A stretch of 13,512 nucleotides of DNA from Planctomycetota bacterium (lineage in GTDB: Bacteria; Planctomycetota; Planctomycetia; Isosphaerales; Isosphaeraceae): positions 1-13,512 of the forward strand of contig JAJYDH010000120.1 in NCBI GenBank assembly GCA_021777685.1, written 5' to 3'. This document shows, piece by piece, positions 1-5,659 of this stretch. The notes under the pieces were generated by a model that did no database searches, was not told where the DNA came from, and was given only the letters and a program-made list of their open reading frames with translations. The position numbers and the translations under genes are program-made. Position 1 is the stretch's first letter. Every line of letters starts with the position of its first letter.

Positions 1-14
1 TCTGTCATTCCCAG

Positions 15-278
15 TCAACGCCCAAACATACCCAGATCCCGGCAAATGAGGTAACCAAAGACGGTAACCGCTACCAAGATCCCGCCGATCAATTGACTTC
101 GAGGGATGCGATATCCGTGATAAATATGCCATAGGTCGTCCTCCCGAGTCAAAGCCGCCTGCCGTTCGACGCTTTGGCGTCTGAACCGACGACCTTGCAA
201 GAGAAAACGGAGGTTTCGCCCCAAGTAGAAGACGAGCACCACCATCCCAATCGTGAGGCCAAACCAGTCGAGTTTCAT
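15..278 (-). CDS. Small two-helix membrane protein, function unknown
   Basis: An 87-residue protein I do not recognise. Two hydrophobic segments are visible, about residues 5-20 and 62-79. They are separated by a basic, then mixed-charge loop (residues 28-60, with RRFRR and REDD), as in a small inner-membrane protein with two transmembrane helices. A TTG lies directly before the ATG at 276-278; I chose the ATG. A purine-rich stretch (GGAGAAGAG) lies upstream, but about 11 bases away, so the ribosome site is imperfect. On the minus strand the gene follows the attC-like element at 302-400, which ends 23 bases before its start, so it could be the next cassette of an integron-like array. No cysteine or catalytic motif suggests an activity. 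It is likely real, judging by its clear membrane topology, but the function is unknown. Confidence 0.6.
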   Translation of the reverse strand: MKLDWFGLTIGMVVLVFYLGRNLRFLLQGRRFRRQSVERQAALTREDDLWHIYHGYRIPRSQLIGGILVAVTVFGYLICRDLGMFGR

Positions 279-301
279 CAAAGCGAATGCTCTTCTCCGC
301 C

Positions 302-400
302 GCCTAACGCCAAAGCTCAGCGGACCGGCCCGCCGAGTCGAGCTTGATGATACCGCAGGCGCCGCGGCGGTGCGGGGTCCGCTGATGCGCGAGGTCAGGC
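302..400 (-). other. attC-like imperfect inverted repeat (integron recombination-site candidate)
   Basis: Read on the minus strand, the element starts with GCCTGAC (400-394) and ends with GTTAGGC (308-302). The second fits the attC R' core GTTRRRY exactly; the first fits RYYYAAC with one change that still allows a G-T wobble in the folded strand. Inside lie 9-bp perfect arms, CAGCGGACC (384-376) and GGTCCGCTG (326-318). Each is separated from its core by exactly 9 unpaired bases, and a 49-base centre joins them. The 99-bp length is in the known attC range. The stop codon of the upstream gene (395-397) lies inside the first core, as is common in cassettes. The 9-base spacers are longer than in typical attC sites, and no integrase gene is in view, so this is a candidate only. 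Confidence 0.45.
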
Positions 401-847
401 GTCAGCCTCCCTTGCCGTGGAGACGCGCCCGTAGAACTCCCGCGGCGCCTCATGGGGCAGGTCGAGACCCGACGGCCACGGCGACTCGGACAACTCCAGC
501 GTTCGGTCAAACTCGTAGGGGTGGGGCACGACATCCTGAACCCCGGTCACTCGGCCCTCGGTGAGGACGTAATCGATCATCTTGACCCGGTTGCCGTCGC
601 CGAGGATAAACGCTGCGGCCAGCCGCCCGCGCTCCGGTGCCAAATAGATGAGCTTCAGCCGCCCGCCCCTGGACACCTCCCACTTGCACGGGACGACCGC
701 ATAGATCGTCTGTCCGTAGGCGTAGGTCAGCTCGCCGGTCCCGCCCTCATTGAAGCACAGGAACCGAAGGCTGGAGTAGTTGTCGGGGGTCGCCCGCCAG
801 GAGCCGGCCGCCACCAACGTCAGTCTGTCGCGAGCGGCTGTCGCCAT
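395..847 (-). CDS. Hypothetical protein, likely beta-rich, in a possible gene cassette
   Basis: A 150-residue soluble protein with no signal peptide or membrane segment, and no family I recognise. Alternating hydrophobic stretches (SSLRFLCFNEGGTGELTYAY, then TIYAVVPCKWEV, LKLIYLAP and KMIDYVLTEG) suggest a compact beta fold. Two cysteines are visible (near residues 31 and 54). A GTG 15 bases upstream could extend it by five residues, but the ATG at 845-847 is preferred because GGAGGG lies seven bases before it. The stop codon falls inside the first core of the attC-like element at 302-400. The next minus-strand gene (15-278) follows that element, an arrangement resembling consecutive integron cassettes. 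Cassette genes are often orphans, which agrees with the lack of a recognised family. Confidence 0.6.
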   Translation of the reverse strand: MATAARDRLTLVAAGSWRATPDNYSSLRFLCFNEGGTGELTYAYGQTIYAVVPCKWEVSRGGRLKLIYLAPERGRLAAAFILGDGNRVKMIDYVLTEGRVTGVQDVVPHPYEFDRTLELSESPWPSGLDLPHEAPREFYGRVSTAREADA

Positions 848-854
848 ACCGAAA

Positions 855-860
855 CCCTCC
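855..860 (-). promoter_or_regulatory. Ribosome binding site that decides a start
   Basis: GGAGGG on the minus strand, seven bases before the ATG at 845-847. It favours that ATG over the GTG at 860-862, which the site overlaps. Confidence 0.6.
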
Positions 861-1016
861 ACCGCCTACCCACGAGCACACGCCCGAAAGAGCGGCTTGC
901 ATCATGCCTATCGTGGCTTAAATCGTCCATGAGCCTATCGCCCGCCCCGCGCGTCGGCAAGCGGATGGACGACGCATGTATCCGGGTGCCTCACTCGATT
1001 TTGGGATCACGACGCC

Positions 1017-1047
1017 CCTCGTTCCCACGCGGAGCGTGGGAACGAGG
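1017..1047. repeat. Palindrome with 14-bp perfect arms
   Basis: The left arm CCTCGTTCCCACGC (1017-1030) pairs perfectly with GCGTGGGAACGAGG (1034-1047) around GGA. From memory, GTTCCCACGC-type palindromes are common intergenic repeats in planctomycetes and some other phyla. The lack of a following T-run argues against a simple intrinsic terminator. Confidence 0.7.
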
Positions 1048-1075
1048 ATCTACGCTCCCGGCGATGTCCAAATTT

Positions 1076-1083
1076 GAGAGGGG
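1076..1083 (+). promoter_or_regulatory. Strong ribosome binding site before a small ORF
   Basis: GAGAGGGG lies six bases before the ATG at 1090. It is a stronger site than anything directly before the oxidoreductase start at 1209, so it is the main reason to consider the small ORF translated. Confidence 0.4.
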
Positions 1084-1089
1084 CACCCC

Positions 1090-1212
1090 ATGTATCCTGA
1101 ACTGCTCGATGCACTCGATATCCGACCGTTGACAGCCGCACCCCGACCGGGGACAGTCTCCCCAGGCATCCGGTCGATCACCCTATTCTCTCGCCACCCA
1201 GAATTCCCATGA
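1090..1212 (+). CDS. Possible 40-residue leader or small protein coupled to the oxidoreductase
   Basis: A 40-residue frame begins MYPELLDALDIRPLT and ends SRHPEFP. Its ATG has a well-spaced GAGAGGGG site. Its stop TGA (1210-1212) overlaps the ATG of the next gene (1209-1211) in an ATGA arrangement, the classic layout for translational coupling. The oxidoreductase has no obvious ribosome site of its own (it is preceded by CACCCAGAATTCCC). The N-terminal half looks like a short amphipathic helix; the remainder is Pro/Arg-rich and unremarkable. No membrane segment, signal or run of identical codons (as in amino-acid attenuators) is visible. It could equally be chance or the remnant of a longer gene disrupted upstream. 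Confidence 0.3.
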   Translation: MYPELLDALDIRPLTAAPRPGTVSPGIRSITLFSRHPEFP

Positions 1213-2309
1213 CCACCGACCCCCGCTCGACCCCGGACCACCTCGCTCCGATGCCCGTCGACCTCGGGCAGGGGATCGGCATCGTGGGGGCGGGGTTCAT
1301 CGTCCGCGATTGCCATCTGGTCGCCTATGCCGACGCCGGGTTCAAGGTCGTCGGCATCACCTCGCGGACGGGGGCGGGGGCCCGCGGGGTCGCGGCGTTG
1401 CGGGGGGTCCCGAAGGTCTTTGATTCGGTCGAAGCGATGCTGGACGACCCGGCGGTCTCGGTCGTCGACGTGGCCGTTCCCCCGCTCGAACAGCCGGGGG
1501 TGATCCGGCGCATCCTGGCCCATCCTCGGCGGATCAAGGGGATACTGGCCCAGAAGCCGCTGGCGATGACGCCGGAGGAGGGCAGGGGGCTGGTCGAGGT
1601 CTGCGAAGGGGCCGGCGTCCGGTTGCAGGTCAACCAGAACATGCGGTATGACCACTCGGTCCGCGCGCTCAAGGGGCTGCTCGACCGGGGGGACCTCGGC
1701 GAGGTCGTCCTGGCGACGATCGAGATGCGGGCGATCCCGCACTGGATGCCGTGGGCGGAGGGCGGACGGTCGCTCTCGACCTATATCATGAGCATCCACC
1801 ACCTCGACACCTTCCGCTACTGGCTGGGCGACCCGATCCGCGTGCTGGCCAGCACCCGCCCCGACCCCCGGACGCGGTTCGCCCACGAGGACGGCGTGAA
1901 CCTGACCATCCTCGAATATGCGAGCGGCGCGAGGGCGTCGTCTTGGGACGACGTCTGGTCGGGGCCGAGTCGCGAGGGAGCCGGCTCCGAGTCCTTCGTC
2001 CGCTGGCGGGTCGAGGGGACGAAGGGGCTGGCGCTCGGCTCGATCGGCTGGCCCTCCTGGCCCGAGCGGGTCCCCAGCACGATCGATTATTCGACGATCC
2101 TGGACGAAGGGCACTGGCACCGCCCCCGGTGGGTCCAGTCGTGGTTCCCCGACGCCTTCGCCGGGACGATGGCCGGGTTGCTCCGGGCGATCGAATCCGG
2201 CTCCGAGCCGGACATCTCGGGCCGCGACCACCTCAAGACCCTCGCGCTCTGCGAGGCCGTGCTGGTCGCGGGCCGGGAGCACCGGGTGGTGACGTTCGAG
2301 GGGGCGTAA
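1209..2309 (+). CDS. Gfo/Idh/MocA-family NAD(P)-dependent oxidoreductase
   Basis: A 366-residue cytoplasmic oxidoreductase, a usual length for the family. An N-terminal Rossmann fold carries the dinucleotide-binding loop GIVGAGF (residues 24-30). The family lysine-proline motif appears as QKP at 115-117, with Gln in place of the usual Glu; the lysine is kept. VNQNMRYDHSV follows at about 138-148. The C-terminal substrate-binding domain has the conserved histidines in IHHLDTFRYWLG (196-207), and the tail (residues 330-366) resembles the GRDHLKTLALCEAVLVAG end of many sugar-dehydrogenase relatives. Such enzymes oxidise or reduce sugars, inositols and related compounds; the substrate cannot be told from sequence. 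The first 20 residues precede the fold and are poorly structured, so a later start is possible. The gene converges on the FkbM-type gene. Its last 48 bases recur at 2380-2427 beyond a palindrome. Confidence 0.9.
   Translation: MTTDPRSTPDHLAPMPVDLGQGIGIVGAGFIVRDCHLVAYADAGFKVVGITSRTGAGARGVAALRGVPKVFDSVEAMLDDPAVSVVDVAVPPLEQPGVIRRILAHPRRIKGILAQKPLAMTPEEGRGLVEVCEGAGVRLQVNQNMRYDHSVRALKGLLDRGDLGEVVLATIEMRAIPHWMPWAEGGRSLSTYIMSIHHLDTFRYWLGDPIRVLASTRPDPRTRFAHEDGVNLTILEYASGARASSWDDVWSGPSREGAGSESFVRWRVEGTKGLALGSIGWPSWPERVPSTIDYSTILDEGHWHRPRWVQSWFPDAFAGTMAGLLRAIESGSEPDISGRDHLKTLALCEAVLVAGREHRVVTFEGA
2261..2308 (+). repeat. 48-bp direct repeat, copy 1 (inside the oxidoreductase 3' end)
   Basis: This segment encodes the last residues (LVAGREHRVVTFEGA) and runs into the TAA stop. 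It matches 2380-2427 at 47 of 48 bases; the single difference is T versus C at the Val/Ala codon. Confidence 0.9.
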
Positions 2310-2312
2310 GTT

Positions 2313-2376
2313 TTGTAGGGTGGGCACCGCCCACCGGCCTTTCGTCAAAGCGTGGTGGGCGGTGCCCACCCTACAA
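2313..2376. repeat. Palindromic element with 23-bp perfect arms
   Basis: The left arm (2313-2335, starting TTGTAGGGTGGGCACC) is perfectly complementary to the right arm (2354-2376, ending GGTGCCCACCCTACAA). The 18-base loop can form a further CTTT/AAAG stem. The TAGGGTGGGCA-type sequence resembles a dispersed intergenic repeat that I recall from planctomycetes and other bacteria (knowledge, not checked). It lies between the stop codons of two converging genes and could block readthrough from either side, though no T-run follows it. It is flanked by 48-bp direct repeats, as if its arrival duplicated the end of the gene. Confidence 0.85.
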
Positions 2377-2379
2377 GAG

Positions 2380-2427
2380 GCTGGTCGCGGGCCGGGAGCA
2401 CCGGGCGGTGACGTTCGAGGGGGCGTA
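2380..2427 (+). repeat. 48-bp direct repeat, copy 2 (non-coding copy of the oxidoreductase 3' end)
   Basis: This is a 47/48 match to 2261-2308, shifted by 119 bases and therefore out of frame with the gene. It ends in TAG where copy 1 ends in TAA. It is probably either the original gene end or a by-product of the palindrome insertion. It lies 16 bases before the end of the convergent methyltransferase gene. Confidence 0.9.
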
Positions 2428-2443
2428 GGCCGCTCGGTCGCGC

Positions 2444-3274
2444 TCAGAACCGGATCAGGATGTCGGTCAGGTGGGTGATCTCCTCGACGGGGGAGGCCCG
2501 CCACTCGCCGTCGAGCCAGCAGTCGACGGTCACGTCGTGGCCCCGGAGGATGTCGGCGATCTCGCGGGCGTAGCCGGGGAAGACCTCCAGGACGACGAAC
2601 TTCGCGACCCCGCTCATGAGGAAGTCGATCGAGCCTCGGAGGACCTCGGGCTCGTGCCCCTCGACGTCGATCTTGATGAGCTTGATCGGCCCCTCGACCC
2701 CCCGCTCGCGGAGGTCCTCGGCGAGGTTCACGCAGGGGACGACCTCGGCGGCGTCGGCGTCGGGGCCGTCGAGGTGGCGGACCTTGTGGAGCGTGCTCTC
2801 GGCGCCCGGGACGAGCACGACCGACCCCTTCGCCTCGGAGACCGCCGCGCGGGCGGCGACGACCGAGAGGCCCTGCTCGCGGGCGAGGGCGACGTTCTGT
2901 TCGAGCATCGCGAAGTTGGCCCGCTCGGGCTCGTAGGCGTAGACCCGCCCTCGACGCCCGCACCGGGCGGCCATCATCAGCGAGAAATAGCCGATGTTGG
3001 CGCCGACGTCGATGCAGGTATCCCCGTCCTCGACCGTCTCGCGGATCAGGTCGGCGATGTGCTGCTCGTGCCCGACGAGGCAGCCGAAGAAGTGGGGGTC
3101 GGGCGGCAGATAGAAGTCGCAGCCGGTGGCAAGCTGGGCGATCTGGCCCCGGGGGAACAGCCAGTGGTTCATCCGGGACAGGGTGCGCATCCCACGCTTC
3201 CGGGTCAGTCGGAGCGACGACCGGTAGAAGGAATGGAGCATCTCGGGGCGGGGCAGGCTGCTCGTCGTCACCAT
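2444..3274 (-). CDS. FkbM-family SAM-dependent methyltransferase
   Basis: A 276-residue methyltransferase. The SAM-binding motif I is CIDVGANIGYFSL (about residues 87-99), followed by the acidic ribose-binding loop YAYEPE (112-117). The FkbM signature KIDVEGHEPEVLRG is at 201-214, and FVVLEVFPGY at 226-235 forms the next core strand. Residues 1-50 are a basic, helical N-terminal extension before the fold. FkbM enzymes O-methylate sugars or polyketides, and in bacteria they often sit in glycan biosynthesis clusters. Here no glycosyltransferase is adjacent, so the substrate is unknown. An upstream TTG (3332-3334) would add 20 residues, but the ATG at 3272-3274 has GAGGA six bases before it and is preferred. 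The gene converges with the oxidoreductase and diverges from the ExbB-like gene. Confidence 0.92.
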   Translation of the reverse strand: MVTTSSLPRPEMLHSFYRSSLRLTRKRGMRTLSRMNHWLFPRGQIAQLATGCDFYLPPDPHFFGCLVGHEQHIADLIRETVEDGDTCIDVGANIGYFSLMMAARCGRRGRVYAYEPERANFAMLEQNVALAREQGLSVVAARAAVSEAKGSVVLVPGAESTLHKVRHLDGPDADAAEVVPCVNLAEDLRERGVEGPIKLIKIDVEGHEPEVLRGSIDFLMSGVAKFVVLEVFPGYAREIADILRGHDVTVDCWLDGEWRASPVEEITHLTDILIRF

Positions 3275-3280
3275 GGGAGA

Positions 3281-3285
3281 TCCTC
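3281..3285 (-). promoter_or_regulatory. Ribosome binding site of the FkbM-type gene
   Basis: GAGGA on the minus strand, six bases before the ATG at 3272-3274. It supports that start over the upstream TTG. Confidence 0.55.
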
Positions 3286-3460
3286 GCGTCGGCGTCCCGC
3301 TCGGCCCGGGACCTTCATGGAGCTTCGGAGGCAAATCAATGACGAGTTAAGTCTCGATGATCCGGCCTCTCCCCGACATTTCGAAATCCTTCGGGGCGGG
3401 GCGACAGGCGAAAATCCCGCCGGGCCCCTTCCCGACCCTCGATCGGGCTCAAGTCGCCTT

Positions 3461-3473
3461 CCGATTTTGCCGA
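3461..3473 (+). promoter_or_regulatory. 13-mer shared with the region upstream of the Ig-domain membrane gene
   Basis: CCGATTTTGCCGA lies 73 bases before the ExbB-like start and recurs exactly at 10658-10670, upstream of the Ig-domain membrane protein gene. An upstream GGCGAAAATC (3406-3415) is close to its inverse. A GATAAT (3481-3486), which could serve as a -10 element, lies just downstream. The role, as promoter or operator, is a guess. Confidence 0.25.
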
Positions 3474-3546
3474 TCCTGGCGATAATGACGGCCGCTCCGC
3501 GGGCCGAGCGACGCCCCGCGCCTCGTTCAAGGAAGGACGAACCGAC

Positions 3547-4911
3547 ATGCCTCGCCAAGCCAAGGACAAGGTCAAGGACCGCGCCCCGGTCGACGCGTTC
3601 GGGACATCTCGGCTGAGCTACCCGGGCACGATGATGATGCTCGGCGTCGCCTGCCTGTTCCCGGTCGCCCTGATGGTCTTCAACCCCACGCTCATGTTCG
3701 AGCGGGGGTGGGAGCAGTACGTCGGCACCACCATCTATTTCTGGGCGGTGATCGCCCTGGGACGCGAGCTGGTCCGGCTCTGGCGGAACGAGTCGAGCTT
3801 CGCCGAGGCGTCGGGATGGCTCGGCGCCAAGGGGGAGGGGCTGACGAGGCCGGGCGCGATCTCGGAGGGGGATTATCGGGTCCTGCCGGGGCGGATTCGC
3901 CAGCTCTCGGCGTTCGCCGCCGAGAGCAAGTCGACGTCGGTCTCGCAGCTCATGGAGATCAACCGCGAGGGGTCGGGGCTCGACCAGGAGCAGGCGGCCG
4001 GGCGGTTCACCTTGCCGAGGTACATCCTCTACCTCCTGCCGGTGATCGGCTTCATCGGCACGGTCGAGGGGATCTCCAAGGCCCTCATGAACATCAGCCT
4101 GGTCCTGCCGATGGTCAAGGACCTGGACGGGTTCATGAACAACCTGACGAGCGTGACCTCGGCCTTGCAGGTCGCCTTCGACAGCACGCTGCTGGCCCTG
4201 TTCCTGAGCGCCGCGCTGATGCTGGTGCAGACGCTGGTCTACAAGCGGTCGGAAGACCTCCTGGGCCGGGTCGACCGCTGGGTGGTCGAGAAGATCCTGC
4301 CCCGGGTCGGCTCGGAGAGCGAGCACCCGCTGGCCGCCGGGGTCTCCGAGGCGCTCGCCCCGCACCTGGAGGCGATGAGGCGCGACCTGGTGGCCGCCCT
4401 GGAGCCGGCGACCCGGTCGCTCCAGGAGCTTTGCGCCCGGATGGGCGACGGCCTCGGCCCGCACGTCGAGCGGTTCGCCGCGTCGGTCGACCGCCTGCCG
4501 GTGGCCCTCTCCGGCCTCCACGAGGGGGCCCAGGCGATCAACCGCGTGGGCGGCGACCTGGCGAGACTCGGCGCGCTCGACGACGGCGTCCGCCGAGGGG
4601 TCGGCATCCTCGGCCGGATCGAGGTCGCCATGACCAACGTCGAGCCGACCGCGCAGCCGCTCGAGGAGATCAAGCAGGGGCTCGACCGCGCGACCCAGGC
4701 GATCGAGGGGCTTTCCCAGTCCTGGGCGTCCTCCTTCGAGCGCTCCAGCCGGGCCAGCCAGGAGCAGCTCGCCAAGACGATGCACAGCCTCAAGGACGCC
4801 CTCGACCTGCTCAACGTCAGCATGGAGCAGGGCAACGCCCTCTATCGGAGCATCGTCAAGCGGACGTTCAGCACGTACCCGGTCGTCTCACAGGACCAGG
4901 ACGCGGCGTGA
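3547..4911 (+). CDS. MotA/TolQ/ExbB-type proton-channel protein with long helical tail
   Basis: A 454-residue inner-membrane protein. Helices at about residues 27-46 and 58-75 are followed by a cytoplasmic loop (residues 76-155). The family core comes next: helix 158-180 containing LLPVIGFIGTVEGISKAL, then helix 205-230 with VTSALQVAFDSTLLALFLS, the typical ExbB/TolQ/MotA channel pattern with a conserved FDSTLLAL stretch. Residues 232-454 are charged and helical, with recurring Leu/Ala heptad-like spacing. This makes the protein nearly twice the length of ExbB or TolQ, and closer in plan to ZorA or other long-tailed stator proteins. Such proteins form pentameric ion channels around a MotB/ExbD-type partner. 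No ExbD/TolR gene is adjacent; the best partner in view is the membrane protein at 10853-11614. GGAAGGA lies nine bases before the ATG. Family call sure; role unknown. Confidence 0.85.
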   Translation: MPRQAKDKVKDRAPVDAFGTSRLSYPGTMMMLGVACLFPVALMVFNPTLMFERGWEQYVGTTIYFWAVIALGRELVRLWRNESSFAEASGWLGAKGEGLTRPGAISEGDYRVLPGRIRQLSAFAAESKSTSVSQLMEINREGSGLDQEQAAGRFTLPRYILYLLPVIGFIGTVEGISKALMNISLVLPMVKDLDGFMNNLTSVTSALQVAFDSTLLALFLSAALMLVQTLVYKRSEDLLGRVDRWVVEKILPRVGSESEHPLAAGVSEALAPHLEAMRRDLVAALEPATRSLQELCARMGDGLGPHVERFAASVDRLPVALSGLHEGAQAINRVGGDLARLGALDDGVRRGVGILGRIEVAMTNVEPTAQPLEEIKQGLDRATQAIEGLSQSWASSFERSSRASQEQLAKTMHSLKDALDLLNVSMEQGNALYRSIVKRTFSTYPVVSQDQDAA

Positions 4912-5009
4912 CGACCGAACCTTATCTTCCGGAGGCCCATCCTGTAGGCTGGAAGGGGCGGGGAATTCTCAAGGCCCCGTATTGATCGAACCCGGAACGG
5001 GACCCGGCC

Positions 5010-5240
5010 ATGACGACGATGAATCTGGAATACGCCCAGGCCCATCTTCAAGAGGTCATCGCCGGGTTAAATCCCGGCGAGCCTCTGGTCCTCACCAAAG
5101 ACGGCGAACCGGTGGCCACCCTGACCCGCAACCCGCCCAAGAGCTGGCCATGCAAGGCGGGAAGCGCCAGGACGGAAGGCTACTGGATGGCACCCGATTT
5201 CGACGCCCCACTGGAGGAGTTCCGGGAGTACATGGAGTGA
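5010..5240 (+). CDS. Phd/YefM-type antitoxin (VapB-like), first pair
   Basis: A 76-residue antitoxin. The N-terminal half (MNLEYAQAHLQEVIAGLNPGEPLVLTKDGEPVATLTR) is the Phd/YefM-type DNA-binding fold: short strand, helix, then a beta pair around the KDGEPVA turn. The C-terminal part, ending in APDFDAPLEEFREYME, is the acidic toxin-wrapping segment typical of antitoxins paired with PIN toxins. Its role is to neutralise the toxin encoded directly downstream and to repress the shared promoter. The stop codon overlaps the toxin GTG start by four bases (GTGA), implying coupled translation. Only a weak GGGAC precedes the ATG, and a second ATG lies three codons in. The 98-base gap before it (4912-5009) should hold the promoter and operator; I see no clear one. 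Confidence 0.88.
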   Translation: MTTMNLEYAQAHLQEVIAGLNPGEPLVLTKDGEPVATLTRNPPKSWPCKAGSARTEGYWMAPDFDAPLEEFREYME

Positions 5241-5626
5241 TCGAATCGCTCCTCGACACCCACACGACGATCTGGTTCTTCCAGGATGATCCGCGGCTCA
5301 GCCCCTCGGCAAAGTCGTTGATCGAAGATCCGGCCAATCGAAAGTTGATCAGCATCGCCACTTGCTGGGAGATCGCCATCAAGGTCGGACTTGGCAAGTT
5401 GAATCTGGGCGAGCCGACTCGCTCCTACCTCGAGCGGGCCATCTCCGGGACCAACTTCGAAATGCTCCCGATCTCCCTGGAGCATGCCACGGCCGTCGAA
5501 GGGCTCCCCCAGCACCACAAGGACCCCTTCGACCGGCTCCTGATCGCCCAGGCGATTGTGGAAGGCATCCCGATCGTCGGCGCCGATCAGGCCTTCGATG
5601 ACTACCCGATCCGCCGGCTCTGGTAG
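5237..5626 (+). CDS. VapC-type PIN-domain ribonuclease toxin, first pair
   Basis: A 129-residue toxin of normal VapC length. The PIN acidic centre is intact: D7 in LLDTHTTIWF, E45 in ATCWEIAIKVGLGKL, D96 and D99 in HKDPFDRLLIAQA, and D117 in IVGADQAF. VapC toxins are Mg-dependent endoribonucleases that cut tRNA or rRNA when free of their antitoxin; the target here is unknown. The GTG start at 5237 overlaps the antitoxin stop. GGGAG (5224-5228) sits eight bases before it, inside the antitoxin gene. The frame remains open upstream to 4982, but that stretch is just antitoxin DNA read in another frame. The end reads FDDYPIRRLW, a useful reference for the damaged second copy. The last third is about 90% identical in DNA to the second toxin gene. 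Confidence 0.9.
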   Translation: MIESLLDTHTTIWFFQDDPRLSPSAKSLIEDPANRKLISIATCWEIAIKVGLGKLNLGEPTRSYLERAISGTNFEMLPISLEHATAVEGLPQHHKDPFDRLLIAQAIVEGIPIVGADQAFDDYPIRRLW

Positions 5627-5659
5627 GTTGTCGGTCGAGATGTTCAACAGGAGCAGCCC

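Larger units (their letters stand above)
848..1208. other. Intergenic region between divergent genes
   Basis: This stretch separates the minus-strand hypothetical gene from the plus-strand oxidoreductase. It holds, in order, a degenerate attC-core-like GGTAGGC on the minus strand (864-870), about 145 bases in which I see nothing clear, the perfect palindrome at 1017-1047, and a possible 40-residue ORF (1090-1212) with a good ribosome site. The plus-strand open frames running across 253-1132 look like mirrors of the minus-strand gene and its flank. No convincing promoter was found. Confidence 0.5.

Noticed and set aside
253..1132. Overlapping plus-strand frames opposite the small hypothetical gene
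   Set aside because: No ribosome sites or recognisable composition; the minus-strand gene has a strong ribosome site and better protein character.
2313..2376. The palindrome as a simple intrinsic terminator
   Set aside because: No T-run follows on either strand, and the flanking 48-bp repeats point to an inserted element, though it may still reduce readthrough.
1050..2963. A 637-codon minus-strand frame crossing the oxidoreductase gene, the palindrome and part of the methyltransferase gene
   Set aside because: It is antisense to one recognised gene and out of frame with the other, with Arg/Pro-rich low-complexity translation. VGTAHHALTKGRWAVPTLQ is just the palindrome read through.
3268..4785. 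A 505-codon minus-strand frame opposite the ExbB-like gene
   Set aside because: The mirror strand of a clear membrane-channel gene; composition is that of GC-rich antisense.
3547..4911. A Zorya defence system built on the ExbB-like gene
   Set aside because: Only the channel-plus-long-tail plan is shared; no ZorB with a peptidoglycan-binding domain, helicase or nuclease gene is present.
4912..5009. GGGGC/GCCCC and CCCG/CGGG mini-hairpins in the gap before the first antitoxin
   Set aside because: The stems are only four to five bases long in GC-rich DNA, with no T-run and no symmetry typical of an antitoxin operator.
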